From the NCBI GenBank assembly GCA_964007475.1, contig OZ023274.1:11495376-11559375 (forward strand): 64,000 nucleotides of DNA, in the 5' to 3' direction. Shown here in pieces: positions 1 through 13,500 of this stretch. The notes below the pieces were generated by a model. It was given only the letters and a program-made list of their open reading frames with translations, had not been told where the DNA came from and did not search any database. Every line of letters starts with the position of its first letter. Position 1 is the stretch's first letter. Source of the DNA: Hybos culiciformis. Taxonomy: Eukaryota > Arthropoda > Insecta > Diptera > Hybotidae. Made by a program: the position numbers and the translations under genes.

Positions 1-3000
1 CAACTGAATAAAAATATACATTTTATTTTATACTTGAATCAAGAAAAACATAAGTTCAAATTATTAAAAAGTAATGTTCAGAATTACAAAAATTTAATTA
101 TAGACTTGATGTAATAAATTTAGAATCGATTTAAGAAAAAACACTTCATTTGAGAAAATAAGACTTGAATCAAGCAATAATTCCTTCAATTTCAGAATAT
201 AAATCTTAGAATTTCTTTTATAGAATAATATCATTGAATTAAATCAAATGTTTCGACAAATTTAGATAATTCTTGACTGAAAATCGTGCCAATTTTTCTT
301 TTAATACTATTTTGAGTTTTTGACGTTTAAAAAAATGCAATTTTTTTTAATATTTTGACAAAATTTTATAAACATTATTATGTTGTTTACATTAATATTA
401 AAAACTCATTTCAAGATTATGAAATTGTAAACTATATATTTTGCATAACAAAAAAATTATTATTTTAATTTTATGTCTATATTTATAATTATTTTTATAT
501 GTTTTTTTTTTCTTATTATAAACTTTCTTAAATTTCAAAAAAAAAAAAAATTAAGTAATATGTATAATGAATTGAAATTGAAAAATGAAAAAAAAAATAA
601 ATATTTGCAAATAACCAGACTGCAACTGACGCAATCAAAGAGACAGACAACGAAAAAAAAAAATGAGTTAGAAATAAAAAAAAAATAAATAAATTAAAAT
701 CTAAAAAAAAAAAAAGAATTAAAAATAAAAATAAAATATATAGATAGTTATATTAAAAAATATATATATATCTATACACATATGAACATATTATATATAT
801 TTCGTATTAATGTTTTCTAACTATAGGTACCCACAATATATTTATATATGAATATAGAAAATGAAAAGGCGGATATAGTTTTAATGCGGCACGTGTAGAT
901 TAAAAAAGACATATAAAATTGTTTTTTTTTTTTATTTTTATTTTTATTATGACAAAATGCATTTTTAGTTGTTTCTTATGTTATTTATTTTTATATTAAA
1001 TTATATATATATATGTAGAAGATATATGCATATTATTATTTTTATTATGTATTATGAGTAACATATATTCATTTTTCTCAATATAGAACATACTAAACTA
1101 AATTATGGTCTATTTTAATTTAAAATATATGCATATATTTTTTTAGGTTTTCCTTGAACAGTTTTAGCTCTATATATATATATGTTTTTTTTTTTTTGAC
1201 AAAAAAAGCAAAATTTTCCGAATTTAATGTTGAATGAAGTTTTTGGGTTTTTTTTGTGTAGAGAATTTTTGGTAATATATACAATAAGTTTTATGTTGCA
1301 TGCATATGCAGTTGCAATGAGATTTAAAAAAATAAATAAAAATTGTATACAAAAAATTTGTTATGTTCTTTATGTACTACAAATGTAGTATTTAAGTTTG
1401 TAGTAAACTTTTAATATAGATTTTAGAATGCGAGAAATTGTAAAAGAATCGGATGAAAAAAAATATGTATATATAAACCATTATTGAATTTTGAATAACT
1501 ATTTGATAGAGAACTGAAGACATAATGTATATTATACAATCACTACGTTCAAGAAAATTTTGTACTGCAATCTTGTACAACTGTGTTCAAATATTTATAT
1601 CCATATAGAAGTTCAAAATCTTGCAAATTCGTTCGAAAATGATATCACTAAGAAAGCAATATAACTTAGATATTATATTTGCATAATTTAAATTTCAAGT
1701 ATAATTTGAAATTTTTATACCATAGTAATTTATTAATTTTTATTTAATTATTCAAACAGAGGAGACTATAATATTCAAATCATATTCTTTCTTAGAACTA
1801 ACTATTTTTAATATCCTTTATCCTCACTATCAAAAAAATAAAAATAAAAAAAAGGAGAAAAGATGAATGAAAATAATAAATCTCTATAATGGAATAATAT
1901 TGAATGCACTATTTTGTGTACTATTAAATAATAGTATTTTGTACTATTTTGTTTACTCCTTGATATTTTTATAAATAATATTACAAAATTATTATTATAA
2001 TATTTCAAAAAATATATTTCAAAAAATATATTTCAAAAAATATTTTGAATTTTTTAAGTACATATTTCTTATATTTTAAATTATTTTTGCTTATTATGAA
2101 AAAAATTTAAAAATAAAAATTAGATTTTTTTTTATCAAAAATCTTTATTTTTTTTTTAAAAACAATTATTATTATATTTTCATATAAGATTACTGCAAAA
2201 CATTTAACCCAGATTTTGCAATTATTATAATATTTATATACATTATGAATTTATAGTTTTATAGAAAAATAATTATAATAATAATAATAAAAGGTGACAT
2301 GACATTTTTTTTTTATTATTTTATTTCATATTGAATGTCTAATGAAAATTTTCTTTTTTTTTTAACGGAAAAGCCATATGCATACATATACATACATATA
2401 TTTAAATACATAATCTTGTATAATGTACATAAAATGAATTCACGTATATAAAAATTATATATATTTTCATAAAAGAGTCGTATATTATAAATTTTATGCA
2501 ATCATTTTATATATTTATTTATTATTTTTTTTTTTTTTTGAAAAACCATATGCGACATAATAAATCAATTTTTCTTAAGATGCATATCTAGAGCAGACAA
2601 TCTGCATAAAAATTGTGCTAATTCAATAAAAATGCATTTTGTTTGTATTTTTGTTAGTTTTATTTTTTATTTAATTTTTTTTTTTTTCATTAATTGAAAG
2701 CATTTTTTTTAATCGGAAGCTCTTTTATACATAACATATAATATGTGTTTTATGTATATATACTATACTTACATTTAAACATATAATTACATAACTTAAT
2801 TTTTTATTCATGTTAAGGCCATTGCATTATCACACACTTCAATAGAAAATAATTTTTTTTTTTTTTTCATTTTTATTATTATTATGTTATTCTGTATATA
2901 TGAAAAGGTATAAACACTAAAAAAAAAAAGATAAATTTTTTGTTAGCAGTAATCCGTAAAAATTGTCAATATATATATTTTTTTTTATTATAGGTTTAAA

Positions 3001-3385
3001 TTAAGATTTAAATGTTTTTTTTAAAAAAAACTGATCATTAAAAATAACTTCAAATTTAATAATTTCTCTTTTAAAAATCATAATTTGTATTTTACATTCA
3101 CTAAAGTTGGGTATATATGGTTTCATAACTTCTAATTTCCTTATGCTATTGCATTGCTATGCAATATAAAATAGTATATATTCTTCGAAATCAAATATTT
3201 TTTGGAAAATTGAATTTTAAATTTATTTCGAAATATTTTTAAGAAATTTTTACTTAATTAAATAATAATACAGAAAATCGGTGTTCTTGATACCTACTTA
3301 CTATCTTACAAAATTTAATTTCAAATATTTACAAATATTAGTTTGCGCAAGAAAATGCACTTTTTGTCCCTGTACAGTTTCTTTA
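1..3385. other. Non-coding A+T-rich stretch, no gene seen
   Basis: No open frame here exceeds about 71 codons, and those present are A- and T-run artefacts rich in Lys, Asn, Ile and Phe with no domain. The stretch holds many poly(A) and poly(T) runs, short (TA)n and TACATA tracts, and one small tandem repeat at 2003-2044. I see no tRNA, splice-flanked exon or transposon ends. Confidence 0.7.
2003..2044. repeat. 14-bp tandem repeat, 3 copies
   Basis: The unit TTTCAAAAAATATA occurs at 2003-2016 and 2017-2030, with a third, slightly altered copy at 2031-2044. The short direct repeat is typical of replication slippage and no function is apparent. Confidence 0.8.
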
Positions 3386-3466
3386 CTTCGTCGGCCGTCA
3401 TGGTGTAGTGATATTGCCATTATCCTACGGCGTATTCAGTCGTGAGTTCGATTCCCACCTCGGACT
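3386..3466 (+). repeat. tRNA-like Pol III segment (SINE head or tRNA pseudogene)
   Basis: This compact island is much richer in G+C than its surroundings. Position 3401-3411 reads TGGTGTAGTGA, a good match to the tRNA A box. Position 3445-3455 reads AGTTCGATTCC, one base from the B-box consensus GGTTCGANTCC. The T arm folds (3442-3446 with 3454-3458) with one A-C mismatch and a canonical TTCGATT loop. The expected acceptor strands (3394-3400 with 3459-3465) pair at only two positions, and the anticodon arm is not canonical, so this is not a functional tRNA. Loss of the acceptor with retention of both internal promoter boxes is usual for the head of a tRNA-derived SINE. No clear A-rich tail or target duplication was identified, so a degenerate tRNA pseudogene is the alternative. 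Confidence 0.6.
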
Positions 3467-3595
3467 AGAATTTTTGTCAATTTTTCATCTTGTTCACTTG
3501 AATTAAGTATTTGTGTTGTTTTTTTTTGTATCTTTATTACTTTTTGCTCTCTTTAACTTCATATTTGTTGCATGGAATAACTAAATAAATTTCTA

Positions 3596-3846
3596 ATATA
3601 TGATCCGTTTATTTTGAAAGTGGTTTAAGTTCATTTGTTCTTGTATTGAGATATTTAAGGTTTTGTGTTTGAATTGATTTAAAAATATACATTAATATTT
3701 CCATAAGCTAATTTTCAAGTATCAAAATCAAAGCGGTTAATGATACTAGACTAAAATTGTTTATAAATAAATAAATATTGTTATCATTAAATATTTTTTT
3801 TTGAAAAATGGACTTAAACCACTTTCAAAATAAACGGCTCATATAT
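3596..3846. mobile_element. MITE (non-autonomous DNA transposon) with 41-bp terminal inverted repeats
   Basis: The left arm (3596-3636) and the reverse complement of the right arm (3806-3846) agree over 41 bases with two mismatches. The shared core includes CCGTTTATTTTGAAAGTGG followed by TTTAAGT. The interior of about 169 bp is A+T-rich and has no open frame, so the element could only have moved with a transposase supplied elsewhere. The outer ends run into ATATAT on both sides, so the exact border and target duplication are ambiguous; a TA duplication, as for Tc1/mariner-type elements, is compatible. Size and long terminal inverted repeats fit a MITE. I do not recognise the family. Confidence 0.8.
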
Positions 3847-6800
3847 AGGAATATGAGTATTGCAAGATTGTGCAACAAAAAATTCCAATTTTAATAATTA
3901 TTCTTCTTGGACTTATCTGTTTTTGAAATGATGAGGTTTTTTTTTTTTAATATATATAATGAAAATTCCCTTACATTTTCCATTAGAACAATAATGTAAT
4001 TCAAATATTGTTTAAAAAAAGAATAAGAAGTATTGCGCATATTGCTTTGAAATTAATTTATATTTTAAATAAAAAATTAAAAATCTTTTCCTTTTTTTTT
4101 TATTTTGCATTTAATTATGATTACATTTATAATGAAAATAGCCAGACGACATGTTTCTAACTTCGTTATGTAAAAAAAAAAAAAAAATAATAAATGCCCC
4201 AGACAGAAATTTTCATAATTTGTTTTTATTTTTTTCTTCTTTAGCTTTTTTTTTTTTTTTTTTTATTTTCAATTCTAGAACATGCGAGTATTTTTCATTA
4301 TTAATATTTTGTTATTATAATTACAACATTATTATTTTTTTTACATAACTTAAACATAAAAGAAAAACAAAATAACCTTATTTTGCATATTTTAATAAGA
4401 AATGATTATCGTCTATTGATTAACCCCTCAAGAAAAAAAATAATAATAATACATAAGTATAATAAAATTTTAAATTATTTATCGTTTTAGTCTTGTTAAA
4501 AAAAAACCTTATTATTAACTACAGGCGTAGAAATTTAGAGTGCAATATGCATAAAAATTTCATTGCAGTTTTGTATATTGCTAAAACGAAAAATTTGAGG
4601 TGTAACGAGAAAAAAATTGTTAAATTTGGAACATGTAGACTCAAAGATAATTAAGTATGAGATGCAATTCGATGCTAAATTTTGTTTTAAATTATTTCTG
4701 AAAAAGTGGACGGTCTAGTGCATTCACTTTCGTTTTGTGTAAAGGTATACATCAAAAAACCATATTTGGGAAATGGGTTATTGAAAATTTAAATTAAGAG
4801 TAAAAATAAAATATAAGGCGTTCAACAACGTGTTGGTAGACGTATTAGTAAGCCTACATAGCGAAAAACAAAAATTTAGTACCCAATACAACATCTTTAC
4901 TATCTCTAGAGTATCTGAAAGATAGAACTATATATCACATAATTTACATATTAGTAAGATTTCGATAGAAAGATGTTGGAACTTCTTATTATTTTCAAAT
5001 AATATATAAAAAAAATTAAAAATGACAAGTATATATAATCTAAGAGTATCCAATGCGATCTTGTAGAACCGAAACATTCTTCCGCAAAAAATTAACTCTC
5101 TGTGGTGATTAATATGAAATATGTACGTGTATTTTGCCTGTATACATATTTTTTAAGCTCTTAAAAACATTTTAAGTACAATAATAATAATAATAATATC
5201 TTAATATAAAAGACAGGAAAGGATAAACCAAATAACATTGACTAGACAAGTCAAATTTTAAATATATAGGTATCTCTAAATGAAAACTATTATAAAAGAA
5301 TTTCATTTCATTAAAATGAAAAAAGGAAAAAAAAAAAAAACTAACCCATAAACATTTCATTATATCTAGATTTTTTTTTTTCTTATCAAGGACTATGTCA
5401 AATACTTGCACTTGCAATCATTTTTTTAACTCCTTTTTTTTTTTATGCTCATCATATACAAAGCTTTTTATAAATGTAAATTTTTCACAATTTGTATCGC
5501 TCGGACAATTTTGATATTATGTATACAACAGAGTTCATGAACAGATTATTATGATGGAAAAATATAATAAATTTTTTGTTTTTTTTTTTATATTTATCTT
5601 TTAAATAGATTTATTCAAAAATGGTCCTCTTTTATTATATATGCACTTATAAAATGTATTTATACTTATAGGTGTATATAATAATTTATTATCTTGAATA
5701 GAAATCATTTAATATTGAAATCTTTGCTATTAAACCATTTCACGCTACTTTTGATATAATATTCAGATAGTTTTCGATATTTAGTGATAGGTACAGAAAA
5801 ATAGAGAAAAATTGAAAATTCTCATAAAAATCCTCAAAGTTTACTTTCCTTAGAAAAGTTCAGATAATACCTATTGACTTGTAATCCTTAATTAAAATTT
5901 CTTTTTTAAATTTCTTCCTTGAATCAATATTTGAAAAATAAAATATTTATCCATTTCGAGAAAATTATTATTTTTTCAAAGTTTCGTGAAATTGTACTAT
6001 AGCGAAAATTATTCTTTAGATTTTTAGAGAATATAATTGATACCTGTCTAAATAGTACAGATCCTTTAACCTAAACCCATTTGTTTATTTAAAAAGCATA
6101 TTGCATCATTATTTTTTTTTGTCAATATAAAGAAAGGATAATATCATTGAAATCTAATGAAAAATTTAGATATATGCATATAATGGTATGTATGTACTTT
6201 CAACATTATGTATCAATGATATTGAAAATTTTTGTTAAAAAATTGGAATGAGATTGTATATAGTAAATATTTTATATATTATTGTGCATAAAAGGTTAGA
6301 TGGGAATTAAAAAAAATCAAAATACATAAAAAAAATTTAAAATGAATGAATGAATAAAGAAAAGCATAAAATATCTAATTGCAAAATTCAATCAGGTGTG
6401 AAGTGGATAATAATATAATCATCTTTATAAATGAACAAAAAAAAAAAAAATAGTATATCCTGTCAAGTGTTGAAAAATATCTTAAATAGACGCGCGTACC
6501 ATATATATATACACAATATAATATAATGCAATTTGAATTGAAAAAGAAAAATAAGGGACATAATTAACCCTTTTCTTTTTTTTTTTTTGTTGTATATATT
6601 TATTTTGATAAGTTGCTGTTCTTTTATGTTCTCTATATACATATTTTTCTTTTCATTATTATTATTATTATTATGTAAATCTACTCAGCAGTATACTCGT
6701 ATATACATATTGTTATGAGCGCAAAAATAATAATAAAAACAGGAAATTCTTGCATTTATGTTGTATTTTTGTTTAGTTCAGTTTTTTTTTATTTTTTCAC

Positions 6801-9800
6801 AAAGGGAATTGTAATTGACACCTTTTAATTGGACTACCTCAATATGCTTCATCTTAAATATCATTATTTTCTAAAGTTGCAATTTTATAGTTGTTGTTAG
6901 TGAATGTGTTGTGCTTCTCACAAAGGGTTTGTGTTATAGAAAAATTATCAATTAGTATGAATTTCGCATAATAAAAGATTTTTAGTTCTACCTTCCGACG
7001 ATGCACCAAGCTCGATAGCCTTTAGTACAAGGACGATAATGCATACAGCCATATTATAAAAACCTAAACCTAAAGTTTTTTGTATTAAAAAATATTGTTA
7101 AAAATTGTATAATTTCAATAGTAATTAAAAATTGTTTTCAAATCTTTTTTTAAATTTTAAAATAAAAGTATGGTTTATTGGTACAATAAAAAGTTTATAA
7201 ATATTAAAAAAAAAAAAACTGCTGTATTTTTATTATAATATATAAAATTTAACCAAAATATTTCTATAAAAATTAAAAACAATGTCATTTTTACTAAAAT
7301 TGTTCAAAACTATATATATATATTTTTTTTAACATTTTCAATTTAGAAAGAAAAATTTGTTTGCACAATATATGCATACAAAATTATTATAATAATAATA
7401 ATAATAATAATGTGTACTACATGTGTACATAATGTGTGTGAATATTATAATAAACATATATTCTACATACATTCGCTATATATATATGCATACATTTATG
7501 TATATACTATACCCAAGGAAAACTCATTTTCCGGATATACATAAGTGACATTTACTCAAGCTTCTTATTATTCACTTCGCATACTTAACATGTTGTTATA
7601 AAAAATAATATTAAAATAAAGAAGCATCCTTAAAAATAATTTAATGTTTTCACCGAAAAATGAAAAATATAAATTTGGAGTAAATTCTTGATTTGGTGTC
7701 GTAAATTCAAATATTTATAATGTCAAAGGACTTACTTTTTTAGCTATAGATAATTTATAGGTTGTTCTATCAAATTCCTGTGTATAACTTTTAAAGTTTA
7801 TTGTCAACATTTTTTGGCTTCTTTAGTTCGTAGAAATACAAAAAAAAAACACCGAATTAAAAAAAAAATTCACTAAGGACGAAAAAACCATGATATGTAG
7901 ATCGTAAATAAATAACATTATTTCATCAGCATTAAGAAAAGGACATATTTATTCTGTTGGATTTAATGAAGAACGTATACAAATTTCATTTAATTTTTTT
8001 TTTTCTTTCTTTTTTTTTTTAACATTTTCTTCTTCTTTTCAAAAGAGTATTTTTTAAGTGAAACCAGTTGCCAGAGAAAAATTTTCTTTCCATCTTTGTT
8101 TTTTTTTTTTGGAAAATAAAATTTTAATTAAGTATAATGTATGCAGTACATGGAAAAGATTTTGAAAATAATCACAAAAAAAGAGTTTTCAAAGATCTGT
8201 CTTTAGATTTTGAACTTATATCTTCTTTAATGTATAGTATAAGATTTTTGGTAATTATACTAAGCTTATCTGTGGGTAATTGTATGTTGACAAGTTGAGG
8301 CCGTCAATTTTTTGCAAGTAATATAAATAATTATTTTTATTCTGTACTAATTTAAGTTATTATATCGACTTAACACTTTTAACTAGAATAACATTAGCAT
8401 ACCATTAACATACCATTAACATACCAATAGCAAATGTTTAATTATTTCATATACATACATTATACTTTATATATCCCACAGGATATATAGACGTAAATCT
8501 CTGTTAATAGGTTCATTGTCGTTCATTAATCAGTTCTGTATTGAAAAAGGCTAAACCAAAATTTAACAACATATAATAAAGTTCCAAATTGAATAATTTT
8601 GTCTAATCTAAGAAAAAAAAAAAAATGCTCATAAAAATTAAACATAATCTACAGATTCTCGATAGATCAAAATCTTTTCTTTTTTTTTTCTTTTAAGATA
8701 AAAATGGGCGAATAAATTTTATTATTATTCTATATAGCGTACATAATAATTTGGGAACACCATTTATATAACCATTTTCCCCTCATTTCACACTTTGTTT
8801 TTTTTTATTTTTTTTTTTAAGGTTGTTGAATTAAATTTCTGTTTCATTAACTGAATATATTATTTACTTAATTTTTATGGCGAATCTTCAAGTATTCAAG
8901 TGTTTTAAACAAATTGAAGCTATATCAAAGTGATTAATCAAATATTCACTTTTAACTATATATAAATTTATTTCTGGTTGTGATATTCGAAGTGCCCGAC
9001 CTTAAAAAAAAAGAAAATTCATTATTTGATATTTGAATATTAAATTTATCTACCTACATATAATATACTTTTATTTTTGTATATTCTTGTGTAAGATGAA
9101 GATTGGGAAAGAGATAGTGTAAATAAGGTGCCTATAGTATATAATTTTATGCTAAATAACTTAAAAATTTTCTTTTAATGTAGTGGTCTTTTTATTAGGT
9201 TAACGTATTTAAGTGTGTAATCAATTAGATTTTTTTGCCAGTTCTAGATTATTATTATGATTTCTTAAGTTATGAACAAAAATTTATGAATATCCTGTTC
9301 GATGAGTTGGAGTGGACTGTATTTTCTATCCATAAGTAAAAGTATTGTGAATCAATCAATTTCATCTAATAAATTCCCGCCAAAATTTATTTAAGTACAA
9401 GTCAATGTTATTGATTTTTAAATTTATTTAAAGTTATGAAGTATTAAATATGATCAAACATAAATAAAGTTTTATTTTTTGTGTAAATATACAATAACCC
9501 TTTTTTTTTTGGTGTTCTTGTAAACTATAGGAAAATTCTAAAAGAAAAATTAGTTTTTATTGTAAAATTTTTCATGATATAATTATACTTATATACTTTA
9601 TTGGTATATAGAAAATATTCAATTGTTTTTTTTTTTCGATATATATATACTTATACATTTATATAATTTGTATATAATTTAGAAAATTGTTTTTCTGTAT
9701 ATATAATATTAAAGCAATGGAAATAATAAAAATTTACACAATATGCAATTTATTTTAAGACTTTATGGTGTTTTAAGATAAATGGTCACGCATTTATCTC

Positions 9801-10466
9801 GAAATTTTTTCTTTTTTTATTTTTTATTTTCACTTTAAATAAAACGTCTCCATTATAAAATAAAGCTGACAAGCTAAAGAATTTAACGAATGACATATTT
9901 AATATATTCCTAAGAATATTAAAAAAAAAAATTTCGTTACTCTTTTAAGTTTTCTTAATATACGGAATATAAGATACTGTTTAATTTTAATAAATTCTTT
10001 GGAGAAGAATATGATATTTAAGTTCAATATAAGATGGAAGGATTTGTAAAAAAAAAAAAATTTTAACATGTAAGAGCGATAGGATCTTAATTATTCCAAC
10101 TGTGATTTCATTTGCCTTATAAAGAAAATTGTATATGAATCAATTTTGAGACATTATTAATATTATTATTTTTAAAAAGAAATTTTCCCGAAAAAATTAT
10201 AAAAATGCTAAGAATTTCACATTTTTAACCAACTATTTAGTTTTATTGCAATAAGCACTAGATATTACATTTTGTTGTTTGTTTTACATTTTTATTTATT
10301 TTTATAAAAATTATAGAAATTAAGATTCAAGTTATTGAAAGTTGAAAATATTGAAGATTTAGTTAAGGTTTTTGAAACAAAAATATTTATATAAAAAATA
10401 TTGTATTTATATACAAATAAATAGTTATATTAATATAGCATAAAAATATGTGTATATGTTATAGCA

Positions 10467-10468
<2 letters not shown>
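3847..10468. other. Non-coding A+T-rich stretch, no gene seen
   Basis: There is no coding region that I can support. It contains simple (ATT)n tracts near 6655-6674 and 7386-7412, a small inverted repeat at 4889-4979, and an 11-bp minisatellite at 8392-8435. The part at roughly 4500-5130 is somewhat less repetitive than its neighbours but has no open frame or transposon signature that I can recognise. Confidence 0.65.
8392..8435. repeat. 11-bp tandem repeat, about 4 copies
   Basis: Units read CATTAGCATAC (8392-8402), CATTAACATAC (8403-8413), CATTAACATAC (8414-8424) and a degenerate CAATAGCAAAT (8425-8435). This is a short minisatellite with no visible function. Confidence 0.8.

Positions 10469-10499
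<31 letters not shown>
10469..10499. repeat. (TA)n microsatellite
   Basis: An uninterrupted TA run of about 15 units. Confidence 0.95.
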
Positions 10500-10508
<9 letters not shown>

Positions 10509-13500
10509 GGGAAGGAAAAAAAAAACTTTTTTAAGAAATTTCATCTTAAGATTTTTCATATTATTTTATTTGCCTCTAAAAATGAATTAAAAAAGTTTTT
10601 ACTATTGTCTCTTAAAGTTTGTCTTCTTTTAATTGGAACATCTGTGAATGATTGTCTATAATACATTATTTTTATATAAATAATAATAATAATTTTATTA
10701 TATTAATAAAATATAAAATATTGATATCTTTCATTTTAGAAATTAAATAAAAATCAATTCTATCAAATTTAATATGAAAAGAGATAGTACAGAAGGTCCT
10801 TTTAATTCTTATTTTAAAGCTAACTAAATGATTTTTGTTAAAGATTTTTAAAGTTATTTTAGTTCAAATTGATTAAAATATTTAATTTTTGTAATTATAA
10901 TAATAATTTGATACAATGATCAATCACAAACAATATATTTAGTTTAGTTTTCTACGATAAATGTTTTTATCAAAAAATATCAGTTTTAAGCTTGCAAAGG
11001 TGGATAAGATTTTAAAACTTTTTTTCACCAAAAATAATTTAAGGAAATATGGGTAATACTAAGTTTCAAAATAACATGTTCGTCACATAATATTTAAAAG
11101 AAACATTTGAAGGACTTGAAATTATTACATTTAAGGGAGTTATGATAAATAACTATTCGATAGTTAAAAAAATTAAATTTCTTATTGATCTTAAATTAAT
11201 ACTATTTTAACTCAAATATAAATAAAAAAAATATTACTTTAGTTGAATTTTTTAACCATGTAATCGTGAATCATAATTATATCTTATTAAAAAGTATGTT
11301 ATTATAAAATATGTAATATATAGATTATACAACACCACTAAAGTCAATTTATCCTTGTTAGAATATTTCTATTTGCTTAAATATATTTCTGCATGGATTG
11401 AAAAAAAACTATTCTTGGCAAAATAACATTTTTTTAATAAATCTTTAACTGATTTAATATAATTTTTTTATTCCGTTCGTCGACTTATTTCTTCAACATA
11501 TATATGTTCATATATTTTATGTACATCTATATTATAGTCGGCCTAATTTTTGATTAATGAAGCTAAAAATTTAAATATATATATACTATACCAACCAACC
11601 TACAAATTACTCAATCATCATTTTCAATAAAAATAAAAAAAAACTATAATACATCTATGTATAAATGTCAATTACAAATTTATAACTCATTATAAATTTA
11701 CTAAAAAAAAAAAAATAATAATTTTATACCGCCAAAAAGGAATCATTTTCTTTTACCAATACCTACAATTTTCATATTTGCATGTTAAGAATTAATTTTT
11801 TTTTTTTTTGCAAAAAAAAGAAAAGAATATTAAATTTTAAAGAAGAAAATAGAAAAAAAAAAAAAACTATTTCTTTCTAAAATAAAAAAAAAAAATATTT
11901 TCCCATGATTTTTGGCGCCGGTGTTCTCATTTATTATTGTCGCTATTATTTTCTTATATAGCTTACATAAAATTAATGAAAAAGAAACTTAAAAAAAAAA
12001 AAAAAAATTCATGTGAATTTCATATGACTTATACATTTTATTTCTTATATTTTTGCTTTTTTTTTTAATATTTACAAACTTTGTAAATATTTACTCATAT
12101 AAATTTTTTTTATTCAGAAATATGTTTTATATATATCTACTATGCAAAACATAAATACATAATTTCAAAATATATTTTATGTGCATATTTTCAACCTATT
12201 TTATTTCACACTGCCGTTGCAATTGCATGTACATACATACGTCCATACATTGCATAGACCCTTTATTTTATTTTTATTTTATTTTTTTTTATTAATATTT
12301 ATATTCTTAGAATTTGCAATCTATGTTTAAAAATTATTAGCATAAGAAAATATTGATGGGAGCCATAAAATATTATGGCAAAAGACATCTAATCTTGAAT
12401 CTCTATGCATGCATATACTCATTGACATGTTGTCATTCATTTTTACAACATACATATGTGTTTTGAAAACAATGAATAAGAGTTTAAAAAAAAAAAAGTT
12501 ATATAGTCAAAAAGGAAAAATGCAATTTCTTATTAAAAAATATTTGAAATTTAGAATTTTCTTTCGTTTACAGAAGAAGCATAATTTACTGGAGACATTA
12601 TCTTGAAAATTGCGTAATATTCATTTTCACACTATATTAGTTTTTCAAGCATTAGCATTCATCTGACTAAATTTCAATGCATTCTATATCATTTGACAAT
12701 TTTAGATTTTAGTAATTGATCGCGCCCAGTATGTAATGGTATGTAATGGTGGGTTTCGTTTAGTAAAACCTTATTTTTTCATTAAACTACTACACATTCT
12801 TCGGAATTGTCAAGAAATTATAGCTTGAAGGAAATAATTTTAATTTTTTATTTTATTTTCTTAAGAACTATTTTCATGATTTCTTTTTCTATATTCCTTC
12901 TTTCTATTTTTTTTATGTCTTCTCAATGGAAAATAAATTATGCATAAAGTGGCCTTAAAGTGCATTCAGATTAAATTACTTTTAGAATTTTCTTTCTTTT
13001 TTTTTTTTTTTAATTTTTAATTAAGTTATAAAATTGAAAAAAAAAATAAAAGAAAAGAATATTGTAATAATAATTTTAGAAGAGTACACAAAAAAAAAAT
13101 GGATATAATCTGAAAAGGACGCCAATTACGTGCATCCAAATACGTTTTTTTTTCTTATTGGCTTTAATTTAATTTAAAACTTTTTAATTTTAAAATTAAA
13201 ACAAAAAAAAAAACAATGAAAAGATTTTCTGAAAATTGTTGAAAAAAAAAATGAAAATTTTGATTTTTCAGTTAAGAAGTTCAAGGGCCGTAAGTAAAAA
13301 GGTTTGGAAAATACAACCATCGAACAAGATATGAATCAGAATGTTAATATACAGAGAGATGCAATGTAGTGGATAAATATAACTAAAAAATATATGAAAA
13401 TTTTGGATTGATTTTAGATAGTTTTTTTTTTTCAGAACACAAAATAGTTAGAAATAAATTTTATCAAAAAATCCCAAGTTGATTCATCAGTTTTATCATG

